DNA from: JACJYC01 sp964558465
GTDB lineage: Bacteria; Bacteroidota; Bacteroidia; Chitinophagales; Saprospiraceae
DNA length: 30,518 bases
Assembly (NCBI GenBank): GCA_964558465.1
Contig: CAZLEF010000086.1
Location: 1 to 30,518, forward strand
Direction: 5' to 3'
Positions 24,326-30,518 of this stretch are shown here, piece after piece. Under the pieces are notes generated by a model. It was not told where the DNA came from. It worked only from the letters and a program-made list of their open reading frames with translations, and did no database searches. How positions within the stretch are numbered: the stretch's first letter is position 1; each line of letters starts with the position of its first letter. Made by a program: the position numbers and the translations under genes.

Positions 24326-24528
24326 GTCACCCCGAATTTTGTAACACGAAAAACACGGACATTTTTTTTATTTAAACCACTACCTGCCCCGCCACGGCGG
24401 GGCAGGTAGTGGTTTAAATCCATGCCGCAAAAAGGATGGGAACCCATCCTTTCAGGTTTCGAATAATTTTTGAGCGAAAAAAAATTACGTATTTATAATG
24501 TTGTAAAATTCGGGGTGACTCATGTTTC
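24317..24528. mobile_element. MITE-like element, 212 bp, with 24-bp terminal inverted repeats
   Basis: Perfect 24-bp terminal inverted repeats occupy 24317-24340 and 24505-24528 (outer bases GAAACATGAG), and similarity extends 6 bp further inward with two mismatches. The interior encodes no protein. It contains a 24-bp perfect palindrome (24370-24419) and a second one, AAAGGATGGG paired with CCCATCCTTT (24431-24452). Size and structure suit a non-autonomous transposon whose transposase is elsewhere; no target-site duplication is evident at the edges. The left end supplies the stop codon of the nuclease remnant. Confidence 0.75.
24370..24419. repeat. Perfect palindrome with 24-bp arms
   Basis: Arms 24370-24393 and 24396-24419 are exact reverse complements separated by AC. 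They run from ATTTAAACCAC to a CCCCGCC/GGCGGGG centre. It would form a very stable cruciform or RNA hairpin inside the MITE-like element. No T-run follows directly. Confidence 0.9.
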
Positions 24529-24547
24529 AGTGTGGGTTTGAGCGTCT

Positions 24548-25390
24548 TTATTTCAGCGACCGCAAATACGCCAGGCTCTGCGGGATCTGTTCCACCGACC
24601 TGGATGATTCATCTTCGATGAAGGCATATTTTACCCTGGATCTTTTCACTGTTTTCATGATCTCTGCGATACCGACGTCGCCAGCGCCCAGTACAACGTT
24701 GCTCTCCACGTCGGCCCGCCCGAACTGATTACCCTGCGTACCTGCTTGCCGGTCCTTCAGGTGGAGCAGCAAAAAGCGGTTTTTGTATTTTTTCAACAAG
24801 GCAACGGGGTCCTGACCCGGGTGTTTGACCCAGAAAACGTCCATTTCGAAGTTGAAATACTTCGGATTGGTGTTGTTGACGAGGTAGTCAAAAAGAGTAC
24901 CGCCCCCGTAAGGCCGGAACTCGTATCCATGCGGGTGATAACACAGCGACAACCCGTTTTCGCGCAGCACTTTCCCGGCCTTGTTAAAAACGTCGGTCGC
25001 TTTTTTGATGTCTTCAAACGTGAATTCATCCCCGGTATGGGGGATCCAGAAACAAACCACGTATTTGGCGCCGAAGGTTTTAGCCGCCTCCACCGCCGCT
25101 TGCGGGTTGTCGGCCAGTTGGTTGAAATCGGCGCCCACGCTGACGATTTTCAGGTTGTTTTGAGCCAGGAGTTTTTTATAGTCCTCCATCGGCATGCCGT
25201 ACGTGCCGCCGCCTTCGATGGCCGTAATGCCCCAGCTTTTCACTTTGGCCATTGTGCCGGGGACGTCGGTTTTGAATTGTTCACGCAAGCTGTAAAACTG
25301 CAAGCCGATTTCCTGGCCATACAGATGAAAGGAAACGAGGAAAAGGGCTGTCGCAACCCATATTTTCCGGATAGAAGTCAATGTTTGCAT
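24548..25390 (-). CDS. Exported sugar phosphate isomerase/epimerase-like TIM barrel protein
   Basis: A 280-residue xylose-isomerase-like TIM barrel (AP-endonuclease family 2) with a Sec signal peptide ending near LYGQE (residue 26). Candidate metal ligands are Glu59 (AIEGGG), His152/His154 (YHPHGYEF), Asp184 (EMDVFW), His210 (HLKD) and Glu259/Glu261. Family members isomerise or epimerise sugars and inositols, or remove keto groups from glycosides; the substrate is not readable. It lies 20 bp downstream of the nucleoside hydrolase lipoprotein gene on the same strand, so the two are probably one operon acting in the periplasm. Its stop is 19 bp from the MITE-like element. Confidence 0.85.
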   Translation of the reverse strand: MQTLTSIRKIWVATALFLVSFHLYGQEIGLQFYSLREQFKTDVPGTMAKVKSWGITAIEGGGTYGMPMEDYKKLLAQNNLKIVSVGADFNQLADNPQAAVEAAKTFGAKYVVCFWIPHTGDEFTFEDIKKATDVFNKAGKVLRENGLSLCYHPHGYEFRPYGGGTLFDYLVNNTNPKYFNFEMDVFWVKHPGQDPVALLKKYKNRFLLLHLKDRQAGTQGNQFGRADVESNVVLGAGDVGIAEIMKTVKRSRVKYAFIEDESSRSVEQIPQSLAYLRSLK

Positions 25391-25410
25391 CGATTTTTTC
25401 TTTTAAAAGG

Positions 25411-26457
25411 TTAGCGTTCGGGATTTCCGGCCAGTTTGGGATTCTGCATCACCGCAAAAAAATCCGTCAGGATTCCTTCTTTGTCAAAGTTTTCCCAAAG
25501 GATGATCTTCCGGGGATTATCCGGGCGGTCCTTCCAGTCCTTGCCTTCCAGAATGGGGGCAGGCAGTTCCCGTTTTTTACCCCAATCCGGATTTTTCACC
25601 ACGGCCACTGCCACAAGGTCAAAAAGCGCCCTGCCGGGTGGGTCGCCGTATAAGTCAATATTCCGGAACAAACTGACCGAATAATCTCCGAAACGGGTAA
25701 AGGTATCGCCATGCCGACCTGTTACAGGCGACGCCTCGGGACCTTTCCCCGTCATTTTTTCTTCGATTTCGGCCGGCGTTACCTTCACGGCATCCGAACC
25801 GGAAGCCAACGGGTCGCCGTACCGGACGGTTACGATTTCAAACGGGACATTTTGATCCAGCACGTAGTTCAGCGCCGGCATGTCGTTTTCCAGGTTGTAC
25901 TCTCCCGCCGCCGGATAATTGGACCCCAGCCAGACGATGCGCACTTTGTCCCGGATATCGGGCGCTATTGCCAGCGCCAGTGCGATATTGGTCAATTTTC
26001 CTACAGGCAGAAGAACCAGTTTTTGATTTCTGTCCTTCCGGGCTTCCTGAATGATAAAATCCACCGCCTTTTTTCCATCGTATTCCGGTTGGCCGGTTAA
26101 ATTCCGGATCTCTTCAAAACCGGCATTTGCGCCGGCATGTAAGGGTATTTGGCCGTAAAGGTTGCAGAGTTTCATCACCCGTTCGGCCTCGGCATATTGT
26201 TGATGGATGTCTCCGCCGCCAAATGTGGTGTTGACGGTGATCCCTCTCACATCAAATACACCGCCGTTAAATAGCAGATAGGCCAAAGCATGCTGGTCGT
26301 CCAGTTCGTTGTTGGCGTCCGTGTCGAAGATAACCGGAATGAGACCGGAGTTTACCGCCTCTTTTTCCTGGTCAGGGGCAGCAGGCGCGCAACCTGTCAG
26401 CCAGATCAATACACAGGTTACCAGGATGAATTGAACAGGATGTTTTATGGTTTCCAT
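25411..26457 (-). CDS. Nucleoside hydrolase lipoprotein
   Basis: A 348-residue inosine/uridine-preferring nucleoside hydrolase family protein, which cleaves the N-glycosidic bond of ribonucleosides. The signal peptide ends in IWLTGC (lipobox Cys23), so the enzyme is anchored outside the cytoplasm. The calcium-binding N-terminal motif appears as FDTDANNELDDQHA (44-57), a longer variant of DTDPGxDD. Later landmarks are LLPVGKLTNIALAL and PGRALFDLVAVAVV with the conserved Asp. Length is ordinary. It heads a likely two-gene operon with the sugar isomerase-like gene 20 bp downstream. No -7 box was identified upstream. The role in nucleoside or glycoside scavenging is inferred. Confidence 0.87.
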   Translation of the reverse strand: METIKHPVQFILVTCVLIWLTGCAPAAPDQEKEAVNSGLIPVIFDTDANNELDDQHALAYLLFNGGVFDVRGITVNTTFGGGDIHQQYAEAERVMKLCNLYGQIPLHAGANAGFEEIRNLTGQPEYDGKKAVDFIIQEARKDRNQKLVLLPVGKLTNIALALAIAPDIRDKVRIVWLGSNYPAAGEYNLENDMPALNYVLDQNVPFEIVTVRYGDPLASGSDAVKVTPAEIEEKMTGKGPEASPVTGRHGDTFTRFGDYSVSLFRNIDLYGDPPGRALFDLVAVAVVKNPDWGKKRELPAPILEGKDWKDRPDNPRKIILWENFDKEGILTDFFAVMQNPKLAGNPER

Positions 26458-26497
26458 AACGCTGTTTTCATTTTACAAGGACCTTCATGTTTTTTAC

Positions 26498-26585
26498 CAC
26501 AAAGGACGAAAAGATCACAAAGAATGGAGGATCTGAATTTTGTAATCTTCATGTAAATCCTAAGTGTTCAAAGTGCCCTAAGTGG
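26498..26585. repeat. Imperfect inverted repeat with arms of three 9-bp units
   Basis: The left arm is three 9-bp units at 26498-26524 (first unit CACAAAGGA), and the right arm three 9-bp units at 26559-26585 (last unit CCTAAGTGG). The arms are only partly complementary. The architecture and the left-arm sequence parallel the element at 12422-12518. It ends 4 bp from the bglX stop codon and fills most of the 132-bp gap between bglX and the nucleoside hydrolase gene. Confidence 0.65.
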
Positions 26586-26589
26586 TTCC

Positions 26590-28866
26590 TTACTTCACCC
26601 AATTCACCTTCCCTGATTTTACCTCGGCCGAACTCGTCCCGATCTGGATCATAAATTCGCCGGGCTCCCAGTCGTATTGCAGGTTGCTGTTATAGAATTT
26701 CAGGTGTTCCGGGGTAATGTTGAAACTGACCTCCTTGCTTTCGCCGGCCTTCAGCATCAATTTTTGAAACCCTTTCAGGTCTTTGACACTCCTGGAGACG
26801 CTGGCCACCGGGTCGGCGATGTACAATTGCACCACCTCCTCGCCGTCGTATTTGCCGGTATTGGTCAGGGTAACCGAAGCGGTCAGTGTTTCATTTCCTT
26901 TGAGTTGGGTTTTACTCAGGCGGAGGTCACTGTAACTGAACGCAGTATAACTCAAGCCGTATCCGAAGGGATAAAGCGGGTCGTTGGATATGTCGAGATA
27001 ATTGGATCTGAACTTGGTTTGTCTGCCGCCGTCGTAGGGCCGTCCGGTATTTTTGTGGTTGTAGTACAACGGGATTTGCCCGACGCTGCGCGGGAAGGTT
27101 GCCGTCAGTTTTCCGGAGGGATTGACTGTGCCAAAAAGGACATCTGCCACGGCATTTCCGGCTTCCGTGCCGGGCGCCCAGACGTTCAGGATGGCGGCGC
27201 AGTGTTCATCTTCCCAGTTCAGGGTCAGCGGGCGCCCGGTGAAGAGCACCAGAATGATGGGTTTGCCGGTTTCGACGAGGGCCTTCAGGAGTTTGGTCTG
27301 GGATGCGGGGATATCGATATCCGAACGGCTGGAGGCTTCGCCCGACATGCTTTGGGATTCGCCCAGAACCGCCACCACAACGTCAGCCTTCCGGGCCGTT
27401 TCCAGGGCTTCCCGGAGCATTTCTTCCGGCGAACGTTTGTCGAGCGCCACCATTTGTTGGCCAAAAAAATTGAGCCGGTGGATGAAGGCGGTATCGTCGG
27501 TGATATTGGCGCCTTTGGCGTGCAGGATCTCGGCGGCGTTGCCCGCGACGTTTTGCAAGCCTTCGCGGACGCTGACCGATTTCTCCCAGTCGCCTGCGAT
27601 GACCCAGGTGCCGAGCATGTCCCGCCGATGGTCGGCCAGTGGCCCGATGAGTGCGATCTTGCCTTTGCGCTGGATGGGGAGCGCCTGTCCCTGGTTTTTC
27701 AGCAGTACAAAGGAATGTGCGGCAATTTCACGGGCTGCCTTTCGGTGTTCAGCGGTCAGGATATCGGCAGCGGTTCGTTTTTCATCCGCATAACGAAAAG
27801 GGTCTTCAAACAGGCCGAGTTTATATTTGGCTTCCAGAATGCGGCGGCAAGCCTGGTCGATCTCTTTTTTGGTTACTTTCCCTTCGTCGAGGGATTTTTT
27901 GAGGGTGGTCAGGAAACCTTCGCTCACCATGTCCATGTCTGCGCCGGCCCTCAGGGCCAGGGCCGAAACGGTTTGCAGGTCGCCCAGGCCGTGGTCGGTC
28001 ATTTCGCTGATGGAAGTATAGTCGGTCACAACCATGCCTTTGAAACCCCATTGGTTGCGGAGCACGTCGGTCAGCAGCCAGCGGTTTCCGGTAGCCGGCA
28101 CCTCGTCTACAACGTTAAAAGAAGTCATTACGCTTCCGACTCCTGCTTCGACGGCGGCTTTGTAAGGCGGCAGGTAGTAGTTGTACATGGTATTGCGGCT
28201 CATATCCACGGTATTGTAATCGCGGCCGGCTTCTGCCGCTCCGTACAGGGCGTAATGTTTGACGCAGGCCATCATCGTATTGTTCTGCGACAAACCGGCG
28301 CCCTGGTAACCTTTCACCATGGCTTTGGCGATCATGGCGCCGAGGTAGGGATCTTCCCCGGACCCTTCGGAAATGCGGCCCCAGCGCGGGTCGCGTGCAA
28401 GGTCTACCATCGGGGAGAAGGTCCAGTTCAAACCATCCGCCGTGCCTTCTACGGCAGCGATGCGGGCGGATTTTTCGATGAGGCCCAGGTCCCAGGTAGC
28501 CGATAAACCCAGCGGGATCGGGAAGATGGTATGGTGCCCGTGGATGACGTCCAGGCCGAAGATCAGCGGGATCTTGAGCCGGGAGTTGTTGACGGCCCGT
28601 TCCTGCACCGCTCTGACTTTGGCTGCCCCGTAAACCCCGAACACGCCGCCGACCTGGCCCTTGACGATCTTTTCTTCCACACCCTGGCTGACGCCCAGAC
28701 CGGTAGGTGGAAAACCGGCAGTGACCAGGTTGAGCTGGCCGATTTTTTCATCCAGGGTCATTTTTTTCATCAGTTTGCTGATGAATGCATCCATTTTGAC
28801 GTCTTTCTGTGCGGTTGCCAATTGCAGAAAGAAAAGTGCGGCGAGGAGGAATGGAAGGCGATTCAT
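26590..28866 (-). CDS. bglX: Beta-glucosidase, glycoside hydrolase family 3 (BglX-like)
   Basis: A 758-residue retaining beta-glucosidase with a Sec signal peptide (residues 1-19, ATAQ), acting in the periplasm. The (beta/alpha)8 domain contains KIGQLN, GLDVIHGHHTIFPIPLG and DPRWGRISEGSGEDPYLG, and the nucleophile Asp282 in MVVTDYTSISEM. The second domain has LLKN and the acid/base Glu510 in MSGEASSRSD. A C-terminal fibronectin-like domain starts near 660. Length and motif order match Escherichia coli BglX. It hydrolyses beta-linked oligoglucosides, releasing glucose. It stands alone on the minus strand with its own TACCTTTG box, without transporter or sensor genes beside it. Confidence 0.93.
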   Translation of the reverse strand: MNRLPFLLAALFFLQLATAQKDVKMDAFISKLMKKMTLDEKIGQLNLVTAGFPPTGLGVSQGVEEKIVKGQVGGVFGVYGAAKVRAVQERAVNNSRLKIPLIFGLDVIHGHHTIFPIPLGLSATWDLGLIEKSARIAAVEGTADGLNWTFSPMVDLARDPRWGRISEGSGEDPYLGAMIAKAMVKGYQGAGLSQNNTMMACVKHYALYGAAEAGRDYNTVDMSRNTMYNYYLPPYKAAVEAGVGSVMTSFNVVDEVPATGNRWLLTDVLRNQWGFKGMVVTDYTSISEMTDHGLGDLQTVSALALRAGADMDMVSEGFLTTLKKSLDEGKVTKKEIDQACRRILEAKYKLGLFEDPFRYADEKRTAADILTAEHRKAAREIAAHSFVLLKNQGQALPIQRKGKIALIGPLADHRRDMLGTWVIAGDWEKSVSVREGLQNVAGNAAEILHAKGANITDDTAFIHRLNFFGQQMVALDKRSPEEMLREALETARKADVVVAVLGESQSMSGEASSRSDIDIPASQTKLLKALVETGKPIILVLFTGRPLTLNWEDEHCAAILNVWAPGTEAGNAVADVLFGTVNPSGKLTATFPRSVGQIPLYYNHKNTGRPYDGGRQTKFRSNYLDISNDPLYPFGYGLSYTAFSYSDLRLSKTQLKGNETLTASVTLTNTGKYDGEEVVQLYIADPVASVSRSVKDLKGFQKLMLKAGESKEVSFNITPEHLKFYNSNLQYDWEPGEFMIQIGTSSAEVKSGKVNWVK

Positions 28867-28895
28867 GGTTTAAAGTTGATGGTAAAGGTATGCGG

Positions 28896-28903
28896 CAAAG
28901 GTA
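28896..28903 (-). promoter_or_regulatory. Putative -7 box (TACCTTTG) for bglX
   Basis: On the minus strand TACCTTTG fits TAnnTTTG and ends 29 bp before the ATG at 28866. A near-copy, TACCTTTA, lies 13 bp closer to the gene (28883-28890). Confidence 0.55.
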
Positions 28904-28955
28904 TTAATTAATGCGAATTGGGGGAGGATCGGACAGAATGGTTTTTAATAACGAA

Positions 28956-28979
28956 GCCGTTTCTGAAACCAGAAACGGC
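28956..28979. terminator. 10-bp perfect hairpin downstream of the DoxX-like gene
   Basis: GCCGTTTCTG (28956-28965) and CAGAAACGGC (28970-28979) are exact complements around a 4-nt loop AAAC. It follows the DoxX-like gene by 120 bp on the minus strand; the bases after it (TTCGTTATT) are only weakly T-rich, so a terminator role is tentative. The rest of 28904-29099 contains no gene I can support. Confidence 0.4.
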
Positions 28980-29099
28980 CCCGCATCCCGAAAAATCTTT
29001 TGCCTGTAGTCATCAATCCATAAGCAAAGCTTTGAACCAGGGCGATTTTGCAGGGGCGACGGACTTACGAATTTCGACTGAGCGGCTTACGGCTGAAAC

Positions 29100-29483
29100 C
29101 TATCCGATTACCGATTTATCCTTTGCCAGACCTGAGGCATACATCCAAGCTCCGCCGGCGAGGGAAAGGTCTTTGAGCAATTGGCTAAACGACCCCTGCT
29201 TGGCCATTTCGTCTGTGGCATTCAACATACCCGGCAGGTGGATGGAAAGGGCAAAGATCAGCAGCATCAAACCGAAGAGGGTGGTACCCAGTTTATCCCA
29301 TTTGCCGATGATGATGCTCGCAGCGGCGGCAAAATGGCCGATCCCGGTGATATAAACCCAGATCTCTCCACCCGGAATGGGAACCATGGGCGCCATCGCT
29401 GCGGCGTTGGTCAGGTGACCGATTCCAAAAAAAATAAAGGGAATGGCATAAAGGTACTTGCCAAGTCCTAATAAAACATTCAT
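29100..29483 (-). CDS. DoxX-like small membrane protein
   Basis: A 127-residue protein with four hydrophobic segments (about 8-25, 41-60, 66-84 and 103-119), the layout of DoxX/DoxD-like proteins. The motif FIFFGIGHLTNA near the first helix and WVYITGIGHFAAAASIIIGKW are typical. Members are poorly characterised inner-membrane proteins, some linked to oxidoreduction of thiols or quinones. The ATG at 29483 is the only good start. The upstream gap to clpX (29484-29738) contains a possible weak TAGATTTA box and the heptamer array but no other gene. Confidence 0.82.
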   Translation of the reverse strand: MNVLLGLGKYLYAIPFIFFGIGHLTNAAAMAPMVPIPGGEIWVYITGIGHFAAAASIIIGKWDKLGTTLFGLMLLIFALSIHLPGMLNATDEMAKQGSFSQLLKDLSLAGGAWMYASGLAKDKSVIG

Positions 29484-29650
29484 ACTTTTTTCGTTTTGTT
29501 GGTTAGTAAAAGGTGTCTCTATGCTTGAATACAGGGTAAATCTACGATAAAGTTTGCAATTCCGGCTTTTGTCAGAATTTTTTTTTGCAAATTAGTAAAT
29601 TGAAAGACTATTAAATTGAAAAATCATATATATGGCTATATGGTAGGAGG

Positions 29651-29725
29651 AGTTGGCAGTTGGCAGTTGGCAGTTCGACAGTTGGCAGTTCTTGACGTAA
29701 CAAAAACTGCCAATTGCCAACTGCC
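29651..29725. repeat. Inverted 7-bp arrays (AGTTGGC x4 and AACTGCC x3)
   Basis: AGTTGGC units at 29651-29671 (three), then an 8-bp variant and another unit to 29686, face AACTGCC, AATTGCC and AACTGCC at 29705-29725. The two blocks are complementary and can form a long hairpin. They end 13 bp from the clpX stop. Confidence 0.88.
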
Positions 29726-29738
29726 TGCTGTGAACTAA

Positions 29739-30518
29739 TCAGGCGGCCCTCAATTGAGTCAGTTTGCTGCGACTCAGTTTTTCGAGGACATAGGCATGGT
29801 CGACCACAAAATTCCGCACGTCATGTCTGGAAGGCAGTTCAAACATAGCATCCGTCATAATGGCTTCGCAGATCGACCGCAGGCCCCTGGCGCCGAGGTT
29901 GAACTCCAGTGCTTTTTCAGCAATAAAAACGATGGCGTCGTCACTGAATTCGAGCTCAATATTTTCCAGTTCAAACAGTTTCTTGTATTGCCGGAGCAGG
30001 GAATTTTTTGGTTCTGTCAGGATATTTCTTAACGTTTCCAGCGTAAGGGGTTCGAGGTAAGTGAGTATCGGCAGGCGGCCTACCAGTTCGGGGATGAGGC
30101 CGAACCGTTTGAGATCCGAATGGGAGATATACTGGATGAGGTTATCCCGGTCAATTTCCACCGCATCTTTGGAAGTATATCCGATCACCTGGGTATTGAT
30201 CCGCCGGGCGATGATCTTTTCAATACCGTCGAATGCGCCGCCGCAGATGAAGAGTATGTTTTCGGTGTTGACCTTGACCAGTTTTTGTTCCGGATGTTTG
30301 CGGCCTCCCTGGGGCGGCACGTTCACGTCGGTGCCTTCCAGCATTTTCAACATGGCTTGCTGCACGCCTTCGCCGGATACATCGCGGGTAATGGAAGGGT
30401 TGTCGCTTTTGCGGGCGATCTTGTCGATCTCGTCGATGTAAACGATCCCTCTTTCAGCGGCGGCCACGTCGTAGTTGCAAACCTGGAGCAAACGGCTGAG
30501 GATGCTTTCCACGTCTTC
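29739..30518 (-). CDS. clpX: ATP-dependent Clp protease ATPase subunit ClpX (3' part; runs off the window)
   Basis: The C-terminal 259 residues of ClpX; the zinc-binding N-domain and Walker A lie beyond the right edge. ClpX unfolds proteins and feeds them to ClpP. Seen: the start of the visible part (EDVESILSRLLQ), Walker B in GIVYIDEIDKIARKS, SITRDVSGEGVQQAMLKMLEGT with the following GGRKHPE pore region, sensor 1 (NILFICGGAFDG), FGLIPELVGRLP with the arginine finger, and sensor 2 GARGLRS. At the ClpP-docking loop, where Escherichia coli has IGF, this protein reads IGY. Length and order are otherwise normal. The 3' end is followed by an inverted heptamer repeat. Confidence 0.95.
   Translation of the reverse strand, partial: EDVESILSRLLQVCNYDVAAAERGIVYIDEIDKIARKSDNPSITRDVSGEGVQQAMLKMLEGTDVNVPPQGGRKHPEQKLVKVNTENILFICGGAFDGIEKIIARRINTQVIGYTSKDAVEIDRDNLIQYISHSDLKRFGLIPELVGRLPILTYLEPLTLETLRNILTEPKNSLLRQYKKLFELENIELEFSDDAIVFIAEKALEFNLGARGLRSICEAIMTDAMFELPSRHDVRNFVVDHAYVLEKLSRSKLTQLRAA

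Noticed and set aside
26677..28506. Long plus-strand reading frame (609 codons) opposite bglX
   Set aside because: It is the antisense shadow of a strongly conserved GH3 gene and has no recognisable domain.
14238..28866. Polysaccharide utilisation locus (GH97, GH3)
   Set aside because: No SusC/SusD pair, sensor or anti-sigma gene is present, and the enzymes are more than 10 kb apart with unrelated genes between them.

Overview
The window looks like a chromosomal segment of a member of the phylum Bacteroidota, most likely a Saprospiraceae-type environmental bacterium (inference). Three things point there: two secreted proteins with type IX secretion (T9SS) sorting tails, one type A and one type B (CHU_C); many putative -7 boxes of the Bacteroidota form TAnnTTTG just ahead of genes; and family content such as an SLDWKEHIRMRPGMYIGK-type ParE, GH97, a BatA-like protein and BglX. 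Most genes lie on the minus strand. I see no tRNA, rRNA, CRISPR array, intact transposase or prophage.

Layout. 1-3030: a LpxL/HtrB-like acyltransferase (+) converging on parE (-). 3100-8840: a 1889-residue CHU_C adhesin-like protein built from repeated FnIII, Ig and PKD-like modules. 9200-12380: a thioredoxin-reductase-like ferredoxin-NADP reductase and a BatA-like von Willebrand membrane protein (+). 12650-18530 (-): a WG-repeat lipoprotein, a DUF4058 protein, a GH97 glucosidase lipoprotein, a T9SS type A cargo protein, and a MntA/HepT toxin-antitoxin pair whose toxin gene is frameshifted. 18827-23080 (-): a class V aminotransferase and a large FAD/Fe-S dehydrogenase, a pair that could convert a 2-hydroxy acid such as glycolate to glyoxylate and then glycine (inference). 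23350-26460: an exported DinB-like protein, a PD-(D/E)XK nuclease remnant ending in a 212-bp MITE-like element, then an exported sugar isomerase-like protein and a nucleoside hydrolase lipoprotein. 26590-30518 (-): BglX-type GH3, a DoxX-like protein and the 3' part of clpX.

The most unusual aspect is the intergenic DNA. It carries several families of short-period repeats: 7-bp (AGTTGGC, AGTTGTC, GAGTTGC, CTGCCAA, TAAAATG), 8-bp (CTCGATTC and a GGGAGACT type) and 9-bp (AATCGAAYC and CACAWARGR types). Several overlap a stop codon or end within about 15 bp of one. One array lies in frame inside the FAD/Fe-S dehydrogenase and encodes a Ser-Pro-rich linker. Two elements are inverted repeats whose arms are each three 9-bp units. 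The 9-bp AATCGAAYC arrays stand immediately upstream of two genes in the same sense orientation. Together they resemble a population of short repeats that spreads around gene ends. I cannot tell from one window whether this is mobile, regulatory or replication-slippage DNA.

Limits: names rest on motif and family recognition by eye. No database search, structure prediction or base-composition calculation was run.
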